DNA from: Hadesarchaea archaeon | Lineage (GTDB): Archaea > Hadarchaeota > Hadarchaeia > Hadarchaeales > Hadarchaeaceae | Direction: 5' to 3' | Assembly: GCA_014361095.1 (NCBI GenBank) | Contig: JACIWF010000002.1 | Location: forward strand, 1-35,382 | Length of the DNA: 35,382 nt | Shown here: positions 1 through 7,461 of the stretch, piece by piece | Layout: every line of letters starts with the position of its first letter | Numbering within the stretch: position 1 is the first letter of the stretch | Program-made: the position numbers and the translations under genes | The notes under the pieces: generated by a model | Database searches by the model: none | What the model saw: the letters and a program-made list of their open reading frames with translations, nothing else | What the model was told of the DNA's origin: nothing

Positions 1-255
1 TTTGGATAGGATTTTTCCTTCACCAAGTATCTCAATCACCTCGCGATAACTTTCAGGTTTCCTCAGTCCCTCAAGCGAGATTATCATTTCCCCCACATCA
101 AAAACACACTCCAGCGCTAAGGAAAGATACCTCTCAACTGCTCCCCTTAGGGTGGGGTCCTCCTTCACCTCTTCAAAACTACGTTTCTGGTACTCTCTTA
201 ATAGCTTTAGATAATCGGCGAGCATCTCTAGCTTTGTCAGGATTTCGCTCTTCAT
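1..255 (-). CDS. hepT: HepT-like HEPN toxin (DUF86), N-terminal part only
   Basis: The first 85 residues of an alpha-helical protein are visible before the window ends. It begins MKSEILTKLEMLADYL and continues with a helix containing SLALECVFDVGEMI. This matches the DUF86/HepT family of HEPN RNases. The RX4-6HXY active-site motif would lie further on, outside the window, so it cannot be checked. The ATG overlaps the stop of the upstream nucleotidyltransferase gene in an ATGA arrangement, so the pair is translationally coupled. In this family HepT is the toxin, a ribonuclease that the partner MntA silences by AMPylating a tyrosine. The identification rests on helix pattern and the MntA partner, and the function is inferred from family knowledge. 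Confidence 0.75.
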   Translation of the reverse strand, partial: MKSEILTKLEMLADYLKLLREYQKRSFEEVKEDPTLRGAVERYLSLALECVFDVGEMIISLEGLRKPESYREVIEILGEGKILSK

Positions 256-662
256 GAAAATCCCTTCTCAGCTATCCTCGCCAATCGCAGTGAGGTGTGG
301 CGGTCGATTGAGGGCTTCCTGTCGAGGTACTTTGAGAGAACGGCGGCTTCAAACTTCACCTTTGCCTGTTTTTCTGACTTTAGGGGCTTTCCGCCTCTGA
401 TAATGTTGTAGTTAAGCAAGAGAGGGGCATCGTTCATCACGATCAGATCCACTTTATCCGTTTTCAATGCCGAGGCCAGTTTGCTCACGAGTTCGAGTTG
501 CAGTTTAAATCTTTGCTCCTCCGAAAGAGAATCATCGAGATAAACCCCTATGTCGATGTCGCTCAATTTCCCCGCATCTCCCCTTGCTGCCGAGCCGAAG
601 AGATATGCTAATTTTACCTGCTTTTCCCTCCGGAGGAGTTCAACTGCTTTTTTCATTTTCAT
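252..662 (-). CDS. mntA: MntA-like nucleotidyltransferase antitoxin
   Basis: This 136-residue protein has the minimal nucleotidyltransferase motif G23-S24 followed by S34-D35-I36-D37, the GSxxRG...SDID pattern, with a third acidic position expected in the LIVMNDAP strand near residue 76. Minimal nucleotidyltransferases (MNT, COG1669 type) paired with a HEPN/DUF86 gene form type VII toxin-antitoxin systems, in which the MNT enzyme adds AMP to the HepT toxin. The stop overlaps the hepT start by 3 nt, and the antitoxin gene comes first, so it is made before the toxin. The ATG at 662 sits behind a GTGTGATGGG stretch that can act as an SD. A TTTTAAAA element about 35 nt upstream may be the TATA box. 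The pair looks like an ordinary accessory module. Confidence 0.85.
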   Translation of the reverse strand: MKMKKAVELLRREKQVKLAYLFGSAARGDAGKLSDIDIGVYLDDSLSEEQRFKLQLELVSKLASALKTDKVDLIVMNDAPLLLNYNIIRGGKPLKSEKQAKVKFEAAVLSKYLDRKPSIDRHTSLRLARIAEKGFS

Positions 663-867
663 CCCATCACACGTTAAACTAAGCAGTCTCCTTTTAAAAC
701 TTTGAATAAGTTCCGCTGGAAGTGCCTGAAGCTTCTTTGCAGATGACAGATTTCTGTGGAAAAATGTCGCGAAAAAAGGTCTTCTGGCGCTCTAGACTAC
801 GTCTGTCACTGACTGCGGATGCTAGGTTTTCAGTCCTCACTTTACGAGGCATCCTATTGAAACACTG

Positions 868-1638
868 TTACCCACTCAGAAACGGCACCAGAAACATCCT
901 GACCCCGATGACGACAAAGACAACCGCCAGAATCCTCCGCAGGGTCGCCGGTTGGGTCCTCTTGGAAAGATAGGGTCCGATCTGCCCGCCGATCAAGCTG
1001 CCCAGGGTCAGCGGCAACGCGTAATCCAGCAGGACATTCCCCATCAGCCAGTGTGGTATGACGGCGGCCACGGTGGTGATGGCCATGCCGAACATCGCCG
1101 TCCCCGCGGAAAGGCGAATGCTCATGCCGATCATCATGATCATGACCAGCTCATCGATAATGCCGCCGCCAACCCCGAACATCCCGGAGACAATCCCGCT
1201 GGCGAGGCTTCCGAGGACGCAGGCAGCGACCACGCGCCGGTTAAGCTGCAGCTGGCCCGCCAATTCCACCTCGCGGCCTGAATTCCTCCGTTGAATCATC
1301 CGAACGGCGAGCAGAATCAGCAGCCCGCCGAACATCGCGGCCAGCCAGTTTGAGGCGATCAGCGCGGTGAGGTAGGCTCCAAGAAAAGCCCCCGGGACAT
1401 CCAGGGTGTCGAGCAGCAGGCCCACTTTGAAATGGATCTTCCGCTGCGCTGCATAGGCCAGCGTCGAGGAGATCGCGGTGAACATCACGGTGAAGAGGCT
1501 GACCCCGATGGCCTTCTGCGTGGGCAGCCCAAAGGCCAGCACCAGGAGGGGCACGATGAAGGAGCCTCCCACCAGCCCGATCATGGAGAAGAAGGTGGCT
1601 ATCAGCAGCCCGATGGGAATTAAAATTAGCTCCAGCAT
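868..1638 (-). CDS. TauE/SafE family sulfite/sulfonate-type permease
   Basis: This is a hydrophobic protein of about 256 residues with around eight membrane segments in two related halves. It has the family's glycine-rich motifs: GLVGGSFIVPLL near the N-terminus and GMFGVGGGIIDELV in the second half. Members (COG0730) export or import small anions such as sulfite, sulfoacetate or other organosulfur compounds, and the substrate here cannot be told. I chose the ATG at 1636-1638, which starts MLELILIPIGLL directly at the first membrane helix. A start nine codons further up (1665) is also open. It is a single gene with no obvious partner. Its codons are GC-rich compared with the AT-rich HepT/MntA pair and symporter around it. 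Confidence 0.85.
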   Translation of the reverse strand: MLELILIPIGLLIATFFSMIGLVGGSFIVPLLVLAFGLPTQKAIGVSLFTVMFTAISSTLAYAAQRKIHFKVGLLLDTLDVPGAFLGAYLTALIASNWLAAMFGGLLILLAVRMIQRRNSGREVELAGQLQLNRRVVAACVLGSLASGIVSGMFGVGGGIIDELVMIMMIGMSIRLSAGTAMFGMAITTVAAVIPHWLMGNVLLDYALPLTLGSLIGGQIGPYLSKRTQPATLRRILAVVFVVIGVRMFLVPFLSG

Positions 1639-1797
1639 CTGACTCACTTTATGAACCGAAATCAATGTCCCTGCTCTTAAAATTTCGCCAACTCAGAAGA
1701 ACCCTATTTCAGGAACAAAAACCGGAATTAGGCTCTGGTTGTAGCGAAAAAGGCACTTTTCAGCGGGAAAATCTCGATATCTGAAAAGACGGAGCAG

Positions 1798-2037
1798 TCA
1801 CCCCAGCTGTCCCAGCTCCCTCCCGATCTCGAGGATCGCCCAAGCCCAGATCAAACACTCAAAGCCCCTGATCAAATCGCCCTGCCTGCTGAAATGGTCC
1901 GAATCCTCCCGGTAAGCCTGGATGTTTTCCAGCATCTTGCCCCCTCTTTCTCCCAATGGTCTAATGCCAGCGAGGGCCTCATCCAGCCGCCGCGACCACT
2001 TCTCAATCTCCGCCCTCAGCTCATCCTCAAGGCCCAT
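1798..2037 (-). CDS. DUF357 family protein
   Basis: This 79-residue helical protein has the family signature: a segment of the form YREDSDHFSRQGDLIRGFEC followed by LIWAWAILEIGREL. DUF357 proteins are short archaeal proteins without a known activity, and the fold is a helical hairpin. The gene overlaps the end of the NAD(P)H-hydrate epimerase gene by 11 nt and is last in a three-gene run after dphB and nnrE, so it is probably co-transcribed and coupled. No catalytic residues or membrane segments are visible. Confidence 0.85.
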   Translation of the reverse strand: MGLEDELRAEIEKWSRRLDEALAGIRPLGERGGKMLENIQAYREDSDHFSRQGDLIRGFECLIWAWAILEIGRELGQLG

Positions 2038-2713
2038 CCTGAACCACCAGGTCCGCCTCAGGGGGAATTCCGATGTTCACCACCAAAAGCTCACCGACCA
2101 GATCCTCGCGGAGCAACAGCCCTCTCTTCGGCCGGTGGAAGGTGATCGTGGCGTTCGCCCTCACCGCCCGCCCGCAGACCTCTCCGGTGAGCGGGTCCAG
2201 CCCCGAGGGAACATCGACCGCGAGCTTGTAGGCCCGGCTGTGGTTGATCATGTCGATGACCGAGGCGTGCGGCTCCCTGAGCTGCCCTTTGATCCCGGTG
2301 CCGAAGATGGCGTCAATGATGAGGTCGGCCTCGGAGAGCGCCTGCCTGAGCTTCTTCATGAAAGACTCATCTGAAAGGCTGACCAGCTCCACGCTCTTTT
2401 TCATCTCCTTTATTATCCTCAGATTGTGCGAGGCCTCGGCGGTCTTCACCTCTTCCTCCCTGCCCAGCAAGAAGACCTTGACGATTGACTCATAGGCGGC
2501 CAGGTGCCTTGCAGCCACGAAGCCGTCGCCGCCGTTGTTCCCGGTCCCCGCGACAACAACCACCTTCATTCCGGCAGGGTCCATCCGGGCGACGAAATCG
2601 GCCACACCCTTGCCCGCGTTCTCCATCAGCTGCAGCCTGGAAACGCCCAGCCTTTCGGCCCTCTCCTCAATCGCCCTCATCTCCTCAGGGGTTATCGCCG
2701 ATTCATATGCCAC
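2027..2713 (-). CDS. nnrE: NAD(P)H-hydrate epimerase (YjeF N-terminal domain, stand-alone)
   Basis: This 228-residue protein corresponds to the YjeF_N domain alone. It has the nucleotide-binding motif VVAGTGNNGGDGFVAARHLA near residues 50-70 and the conserved DVPSGLDPLTGEVCG near residues 165-180. These bind the phosphate and potassium in the family. The enzyme epimerises R-NAD(P)HX to the S form so that the dehydratase (NnrD) can repair damaged NADH/NADPH. Many archaea carry a fused NnrE-NnrD protein. Here the C-terminal dehydratase domain is absent and is not encoded elsewhere in the window, so a separate nnrD should exist. The gene starts inside the 3' end of dphB (22-nt overlap) and its own 3' end overlaps the DUF357 gene. 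Confidence 0.92.
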   Translation of the reverse strand: MAYESAITPEEMRAIEERAERLGVSRLQLMENAGKGVADFVARMDPAGMKVVVVAGTGNNGGDGFVAARHLAAYESIVKVFLLGREEEVKTAEASHNLRIIKEMKKSVELVSLSDESFMKKLRQALSEADLIIDAIFGTGIKGQLREPHASVIDMINHSRAYKLAVDVPSGLDPLTGEVCGRAVRANATITFHRPKRGLLLREDLVGELLVVNIGIPPEADLVVQDGP

Positions 2714-3480
2714 TGCAGGACCTCCTTTGGTGCTCTGGCGAAGACCTCGAGCGCCTCGGCCTCAACAAAGTGCAACCTGCCGGGAACCACCAGCAGGTGC
2801 GGCGGGGGGCCGAAGTCCTCGCTCCGGAGACTCTCCGCCCGATCCGCGCGAACGACGCAATCGCTGGCTCCCGCCCGGGCCACCACGGCTAGGAGCCGAT
2901 CGGGGGTGAAAATCTCCCCCCTCAGCTTCTCTTCCATCCCGATCATCACCTCGACCGCCTCGTTGGCCGTCATCGCCCTCTCCTCCCTCAGGTCAAGGAA
3001 TAACATCGTGTGCCAGCCGTGTCTTAAATTTTCCGCCGTGATCTCATAGGGTCTAGTTGAGAGGTTGTCCAGAAAGGGAACTGTTGCCGAAGGGCCGAAC
3101 TTGTAGCTCTGCAGTCCGAGCAATCCAGCGGCTGCGGAGGCAATCGAGGCGGCATGAATGATCTTGGTTTCGACGCCGGCTCTCGCGGCACGGAGACGCA
3201 GGTCCACGTGTGTGGTCGCAACCATCGGGTCACCAGGAACGAGAAACGATACTTTTCCCTGTTTGGCGGCTTCCAAGATTTCCTGGGGATTCTCCTCCAC
3301 GATCTTCCGGCTGACTATCTTGACCGGCTTTCCGATCCTCCGCTCCAGCTGGGCGATATCCAGGCCCGGAATCAGGCTGGTGTACAGCTCCGCATAAACG
3401 ACTTCTGCCTCCTGCGCCTCCCTGAGCCCTCGAAGCGAGATGCCCTCGGAACCAAGGCCCAGCCCGATAAAAGTTAACAT
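2692..3480 (-). CDS. dphB: Diphthine synthase (Dph5/DphB)
   Basis: This 262-residue SAM-dependent methyltransferase of the tetrapyrrole-methylase fold begins MLTFIGLGLGSEGISL. It has the second SAM-binding stretch FLVPGDPMVATTH near residues 78-92. Length and motifs match archaeal Dph5, which trimethylates the modified histidine of elongation factor 2 during diphthamide synthesis. The ATG is preceded by AGGAGAG, an SD site almost touching the start. It is the first gene of a unit with nnrE and the DUF357 gene, whose reading frames overlap end to start. Dph2 and Dph6 homologues are not in the window. Confidence 0.95.
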   Translation of the reverse strand: MLTFIGLGLGSEGISLRGLREAQEAEVVYAELYTSLIPGLDIAQLERRIGKPVKIVSRKIVEENPQEILEAAKQGKVSFLVPGDPMVATTHVDLRLRAARAGVETKIIHAASIASAAAGLLGLQSYKFGPSATVPFLDNLSTRPYEITAENLRHGWHTMLFLDLREERAMTANEAVEVMIGMEEKLRGEIFTPDRLLAVVARAGASDCVVRADRAESLRSEDFGPPPHLLVVPGRLHFVEAEALEVFARAPKEVLQWHMNRR

Positions 3481-3867
3481 TCTCTCCTGTGAAACTGTAT
3501 GGGGAAATCATCCTTTTTTCACTTTTGTTCAACTCAATCTTAGACAATATCAATCGGCTTTAAGTAAACAATCGGGCAAATGATGGTCTCGTAATCAAAA
3601 ATGAAGATGTCAATGAAAACTAGGCTGCTGGTCCCTTTAAAGAAAGACAACAGTCCAGCACTCGACGATACCAAATACAGCGAATATGATAACATCCGCG
3701 ACCCCGAGTGTCATAGAAATTAGTTATAAGTCATTACTGCTATTCATAAATCCGCTCCATACCAATACTTTTGGATTTGAAGCCCCGCAACAAACTTAGA
3801 GTAGTCTGAATTTACACCCTAGTTAGAAACTACGTGGCCTTGGGAAAATCTGCTACAACAACCTAAA
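3481..3867. other. AT-rich intergenic region between dphB and the symporter gene
   Basis: This stretch of about 390 bases lies between two minus-strand genes. It should hold the promoter of dphB near 3481-3550, but no clear TATA/BRE pair stands out. On the plus strand there is a 40-codon ORF at 3601-3723, starting MKMSMKTRLLVPLKK, with no convincing ribosome binding site. It is noted as a weak candidate only. No RNA gene, inverted repeat or mobile-element end was recognised. Confidence 0.5.
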
Positions 3868-5295
3868 TCATTCAAAAAAAGTAGATATAATTTCCTTAGG
3901 TGGCCTGGGTGTCAGATAAGCTGTGATAATTGTGACGGGGATGCCAACCACAACGGCAATTATAGATGCATCTATGCCAAAAGGCGAACGAAGTGCCGTC
4001 CAAACCCCGAACGAAACCATTGAAGAGATAATCCCTGCCAGTGCCGATTCCTTGTTCATTCTCTTCCAATATAAACCTCCGTAGATCAAGATAAAGAAAA
4101 GCACACCCATTCCTCCCATCGTCCAAGCTATCCATGTAGCAAGCAGCTCCGGAGGCCATAAGGAGAGTATTATAGTAACTACCATTATCAAAATGATGGC
4201 AAGTTTCGAAATTATTAAGGTTTTCTTCTCGGAAACTTTGGGATTTACGCCATTCTTATAGATATCATTCGCCACGGCCCCGCCGCTAATTAAGAGAGTC
4301 GTGTTAACCGTTGACAGTATGGCTGCGATCAAGGAAATAAAGATAAATCCACCCAACAGGGCAGGCACAAAATTTGTAACCAATAAAGGCAAACTCATGT
4401 CTGCCTTGATGTCGGGAAGAAGCACCCTTCCAGCTATTCCCCAGATCATAACGATGGGAACGATAAGGGCATTTGCGGCAATGACAATAAGGTAAGCTCG
4501 ACGGAGAGAATTTTCGCTTTTAGCCGCCATGAATTGAATCATGGTGTGCGGTCTTGCCAGGGATCCTATGAACATGGAGAAAAATAGACCCAATATTGCT
4601 ATCGGCCCAAACGTTCCCCAAGGACTCCATCCTGCCGGGTTCGCTGCTGCATAGGCTGCATTCATGGCATCGAACCCCCCAACCATCTGTAAAATAAATG
4701 GGGTCATGGCCAGAGTACCAATGAGCAGGATCCATCCTTGAATGAAATCCGTGTAAGCTACACTGTACAGTCCTGCAACAGTTACATATATCATCGTTAT
4801 TAAACCGAAAATTACAACTCCCCACTCATACGTCAACCCCAAGGATGCAAAAATTACGCCGCCGCCCTTGAGCTGAGAGACCATAAAAGGAATGTAAAGT
4901 AATACCAGCAGCGCGGCGGTTATGATCAAAACAGACTTACTGTTAAACCTTTTCAGTAAAAAATCTGGAAGTGTAAGTGCTCCCGTCTTTTTTGAAAGCC
5001 GCCTCAACCGTGGAGCAAGTATCGGCACGGCGATTAAATTGCCTGCTATCGAGCCTATACTGAACCAAAGTGCTGAATATCCACCAACATACCCAAATCC
5101 AACTATACCTAAGAATAAGCCAGCACTAAACGCCGATGCAAAAACAGAGAATCCTACAAAGGCACCCCTCAAACTTCTGCCGGCAACATAATAATCAGCT
5201 ACTCCCTTTATTTTTTTTCTTCCAATTTCTCCGGCCAGCAACATCAAGATAATATAAACCACGATCGCTACCAGATATTCCAACTTAAAAGCCAC
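3868..5295 (-). CDS. Sodium:solute symporter (SSS family)
   Basis: This 475-residue polytopic membrane protein has about 12-13 predicted transmembrane helices. The early part contains ADYYVAGRSLRGAFVGFSVFA, the typical N-terminal SSS motif (PutP/PanF/acetate permease family, the SLC5-like fold), and GALTLPDFLLKRF follows near residue 105. Such carriers use sodium to import amino acids, carboxylates or vitamins, and the substrate cannot be assigned. The start is a GTG at 5293-5295. A GGAGG site lies within the end of the upstream 36-residue ORF, five bases before the GTG, and that ORF's TAA directly abuts the GTG, so the two are coupled. The gene is AT-rich compared with most of the window, which hints at separate acquisition. 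Confidence 0.92.
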   Translation of the reverse strand: MAFKLEYLVAIVVYIILMLLAGEIGRKKIKGVADYYVAGRSLRGAFVGFSVFASAFSAGLFLGIVGFGYVGGYSALWFSIGSIAGNLIAVPILAPRLRRLSKKTGALTLPDFLLKRFNSKSVLIITAALLVLLYIPFMVSQLKGGGVIFASLGLTYEWGVVIFGLITMIYVTVAGLYSVAYTDFIQGWILLIGTLAMTPFILQMVGGFDAMNAAYAAANPAGWSPWGTFGPIAILGLFFSMFIGSLARPHTMIQFMAAKSENSLRRAYLIVIAANALIVPIVMIWGIAGRVLLPDIKADMSLPLLVTNFVPALLGGFIFISLIAAILSTVNTTLLISGGAVANDIYKNGVNPKVSEKKTLIISKLAIILIMVVTIILSLWPPELLATWIAWTMGGMGVLFFILIYGGLYWKRMNKESALAGIISSMVSFGVWTALRSPFGIDASIIAVVVGIPVTIITAYLTPRPPKEIISTFFE

Positions 5296-5406
5296 TTAAT
5301 CCTCCTCGTCTTTTTTCCCTTTCCAAATAAACAAGTAAACTAATAAAGCAATTACAAAGATAATGGGGAAGTAACCCATCATCATCCAGACCCATAATGG
5401 CGTCAT
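5296..5406 (-). CDS. 36-residue membrane peptide, symporter small accessory protein
   Basis: This is a 36-codon ORF starting MTPLWVWMMMGYFP, with one strongly hydrophobic helix (about residues 11-28) and a charged tail KGKKDEED. It starts at ATG 5404-5406 directly after a GGAGAG SD. It ends with TAA, with no gap before the symporter GTG, and carries the symporter's ribosome binding site inside its last codons. Short one-helix proteins encoded just before SSS-family carriers are a recognised arrangement in prokaryotes. They are thought to act as a small subunit, as YbdD-like or DUF485-like partners do for other carriers. The translation, coupling and promoter position are seen in the sequence. 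The role as carrier subunit is inference. Confidence 0.75.
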   Translation of the reverse strand: MTPLWVWMMMGYFPIIFVIALLVYLFIWKGKKDEED

Positions 5407-5433
5407 TCTCTCCAATTTTGTTTTTACTGATAC

Positions 5434-5446
5434 TATTTAAAGGTTT
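5434..5446 (-). promoter_or_regulatory. Archaeal promoter (BRE/TATA) for the small peptide-symporter unit
   Basis: Read on the minus strand, AAACC followed by TTTAAATA forms a BRE-TATA-like element. It is centred about 32 nt upstream of the ATG at 5406. A start of transcription about 25 nt downstream would leave a short leader holding the GGAGAG site. The call rests on sequence match and spacing only. Confidence 0.5.
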
Positions 5447-5639
5447 TTGAAGTCTTAGGGATTGAAATAATAAATAAGTTCTTTCTTCGTAACGTGGAAG
5501 TAAATTAGGTGCAAGGGTTAAGCCAAGAGAACAAACAACATCTTGAGCCACTCGTCTTTATCAACAACTAGAGCTGTGCGAGCGAGCCAATGATACGAAA
5601 TCTCACAAACCTTGCTGGCGACTTTTAGATGCCATGATA

Positions 5640-5792
5640 TCATCGGACTATTTTTATTTCCAGTCCCCTATCCTCAGCTTTCCCACCGATTTTTACCATC
5701 GCACTGAAATCTAAGCAGAATTTTATTTTATTGTTATTTTCTTTAAAGCCGTGGTCGATGTACACAATTGCGGTTCTTACTACGACCGACAT
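5640..5792 (-). CDS. Possible small protein, 50 residues, unknown
   Basis: This short ORF begins MSVVVRTAIVYIDHGF and ends KAEDRGLEIKIVR. Its residue use looks protein-like, with alternating hydrophobic residues suggesting beta strands. The ATG at 5790-5792 follows a GATAGGAT stretch that could be a weak SD, and stop codons directly upstream in frame fix this as the earliest start. It lies alone in an otherwise non-coding AT-rich region. I do not recognise a family. It could be a real small gene, the remnant of a longer one, or chance. Confidence 0.35.
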   Translation of the reverse strand: MSVVVRTAIVYIDHGFKENNNKIKFCLDFSAMVKIGGKAEDRGLEIKIVR

Positions 5793-5993
5793 ATCCTATC
5801 AAAATCAGTCCTTGAACCGATGAAACCCGATCTTAAAGGCAAACTTTTCTGCTGAACAAAATAAAGCGTTACTTAAATGAAAAAGCGAAACCTCAGATTT
5901 GATCTAAACACGAGCTTTAGAAACCAAACAGTTTAACTCCTAATGAAATAACAATAATAAATACTTAATTAGCTGTTTGATAAAATTAATGAA

Positions 5994-6106
5994 GGGCCCG
6001 TGGCTCAGTCTGGCAGATGCAGGTTGCAGCCAAAAGCAATCGGCTCTTAACGGTCGATTGGGAGCTGACCGATCGGTCGTGGGTTCGAATCCCACCGGGC
6101 CCGCCA
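5994..6106 (+). tRNA. tRNA-Lys(CUU) with two introns
   Basis: The acceptor stem pairs GGGCCCG (5994-6000) with CGGGCCC (6096-6102). The T arm is GTGGG-TTCGAAT-CCCAC (6079-6095), with discriminator G6103 and an encoded CCA at 6104-6106. The anticodon stem is ATCGG/CCGAT (6039-6043 and 6069-6073), and the loop starts CTCTTA, giving anticodon CUU at 6046-6048. Intron 1 (6017-6034, 18 nt) interrupts the D arm. A bulge-helix-bulge forms from TGGC/GCCA flanked by three-base bulges AGA and AAA, and cutting it restores a GCTC/GAGC D stem. Intron 2 (6050-6067, 18 nt) is at the canonical 37/38 site. The mature molecule is 74 nt plus CCA. The lysine assignment follows from the anticodon and loop. Confidence 0.93.
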
Positions 6107-6180
6107 TAAAATTATAGGGCTTCTCAACCGCCCTTCAAATAATCTGCTGCCTATTCGCCCGCTAGTTCAAACAATCCGCT

Positions 6181-7239
6181 TTACTCTGTTCTAACTACCC
6201 GTGCTGCCGCCTTTCTGAGCCTGTTCATGATGGCGAGGCCGATGCCGGTTGGTTCCACCCCCTCAGCCAGAATCACGTCCACTTTTTCCCCATCAAACTC
6301 CCTGAGGGTTCTGAAGAGTCCCTTGGCAATCGTCCTGAGGTTTTTGCGTTCTCCGACAACCTTCACCATTTCGGCCCCATATTCTCCCGCCGTCTCTACC
6401 GTCGCCATGATGCCGACCTTTTTTCCCTGCTGCTCATAACTGGCCCTAAGCTCCTTGATTTTAGCGACGACCTGCTGTGGCGTCCCCTCGACCAGCACCA
6501 GTTCTGCCCTCGGAGCATAATGTCGATATCTCATGCCTGGAGCTTTGGCGATGACGGCTTCTGCGGGTATCTCCGCCCTCGCGATCGGATGAATCTCAAC
6601 CCTACCCAGGATTTCTTTTAGCTCCCCCACCGTTATTGGCCCCGGCCTCAGGACCACGGGTGGATCAACCGTCATGTCGAGAACCGTGGACTCAACACCA
6701 TAGCCCACCTCGCCGCCGTCGATCACTACCTCTATTCTGCCGGAAAGGTCATCCAGCACATGTTTGGCCGAAGTTGGGCTCGGCCTGCCGGCTAGATTGG
6801 CGCTGGGGGCAGCTACCGGCACGTCGGCCTCACTTATCAGAGCTTGGGCGATGGGATGGCTGGGCATCCTTACCGCGACGGTGGCCAGCCCCGCGGTGGT
6901 GGCCGCAGGAACCAGCTCTGATTTCGGCAGCAGCAGTGTCAGCGGGCCGGGCCAAAAACTGTCGATGAGCCTCCTCGCCTTGCTGGGCACTCTTTCGGCG
7001 AGTAAGTTGACATCATCCTTGTTGGCAATGTGAACGATAAGGGGGTTGTCCTTAGGCCTGTTCTTTACCTGGAAAATCCTTAAAACTGGCGCCTCATCAA
7101 GCGCGTTTGCACCCAACCCATACACCGTTTCAGTCGGGAACGCGACCAAGCCCCCCTCCCTGAGCACTTTCGCTGCAATTCGGATCTTTTCCGGCTCAGG
7201 CTGCTCCGGATTTACTGTCAGCACAGCAGTTTCAGCCAA
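6181..7239 (-). CDS. sua5: Threonylcarbamoyl-AMP synthase Sua5
   Basis: This 352-residue protein has an N-terminal YrdC domain (about 1-205) and a C-terminal Sua5 domain. The YrdC part shows GGLVAFPTETVYGLGANA, the KNRPKDNPLIVHI stretch and the VAAPSANLAGRPSPT motif. The linker PGMRYRHYAP is typical of full-length Sua5. The enzyme makes threonylcarbamoyl-AMP from threonine, bicarbonate and ATP. The KEOPS complex transfers the carbamoyl group to A37 of ANN-decoding tRNAs (t6A). The start is a TTG behind a GGTGAT SD. It converges on the tRNA-Lys gene, itself a substrate class for t6A. Two Pcc1-family KEOPS genes lie elsewhere in this window. Confidence 0.96.
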   Translation of the reverse strand: MAETAVLTVNPEQPEPEKIRIAAKVLREGGLVAFPTETVYGLGANALDEAPVLRIFQVKNRPKDNPLIVHIANKDDVNLLAERVPSKARRLIDSFWPGPLTLLLPKSELVPAATTAGLATVAVRMPSHPIAQALISEADVPVAAPSANLAGRPSPTSAKHVLDDLSGRIEVVIDGGEVGYGVESTVLDMTVDPPVVLRPGPITVGELKEILGRVEIHPIARAEIPAEAVIAKAPGMRYRHYAPRAELVLVEGTPQQVVAKIKELRASYEQQGKKVGIMATVETAGEYGAEMVKVVGERKNLRTIAKGLFRTLREFDGEKVDVILAEGVEPTGIGLAIMNRLRKAAARVVRTE

Positions 7240-7461
7240 TTCATCACCGCATCATTTCATTGAAGATAGCGCTCTCCGGATTTGAATGCCTAACGGCGCA
7301 CCAGATTAACTTCCCACAGAGCCAAACTTCTAACTACTTCTTGATCCTTTTTCGCGTCGATTTTTTGGACGCCTTAGAGAGACCACGATATTTGAAACTA
7401 AAAGGAATAGCACAACCGCTCCGCCACCAAGAAAAGAGCCCCTGACGGCAAAGAATTCCGA

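Larger units (their letters stand above)
5407..5993. other. AT-rich intergenic region between the symporter unit and tRNA-Lys
   Basis: This stretch of about 590 bases contains the symporter promoter at its left end and the tRNA promoter (an AATAAATACTTA element near 5956-5967, about 30 nt before the tRNA) at its right end. A 50-codon minus-strand ORF at 5640-5792 lies between them and is listed separately. The rest is AT-rich with scattered stops in all frames. No repeats, hairpin with T-run or mobile-element termini were recognised. Confidence 0.5.

Noticed and set aside
722..973. An 83-codon plus-strand ORF between mntA and the TauE-like gene
   Set aside because: Its end runs antisense into the permease gene. 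The residue pattern is Arg/Leu/Thr-rich without a family match, and no ribosome binding site precedes it.
3601..3723. A 40-codon plus-strand ORF starting MKMSMKTRLLVPLKK, faintly like the start of NifX-type cofactor-binding proteins
   Set aside because: The likeness covers only about ten residues, no ribosome binding site is seen, and the region is otherwise non-coding. Kept only as a weak candidate in the intergenic entry.
5285..5551. An 88-codon minus-strand ORF upstream of the symporter
   Set aside because: It overlaps the 36-residue peptide in another frame. The peptide has a much better SD, promoter spacing and coupling to the symporter.
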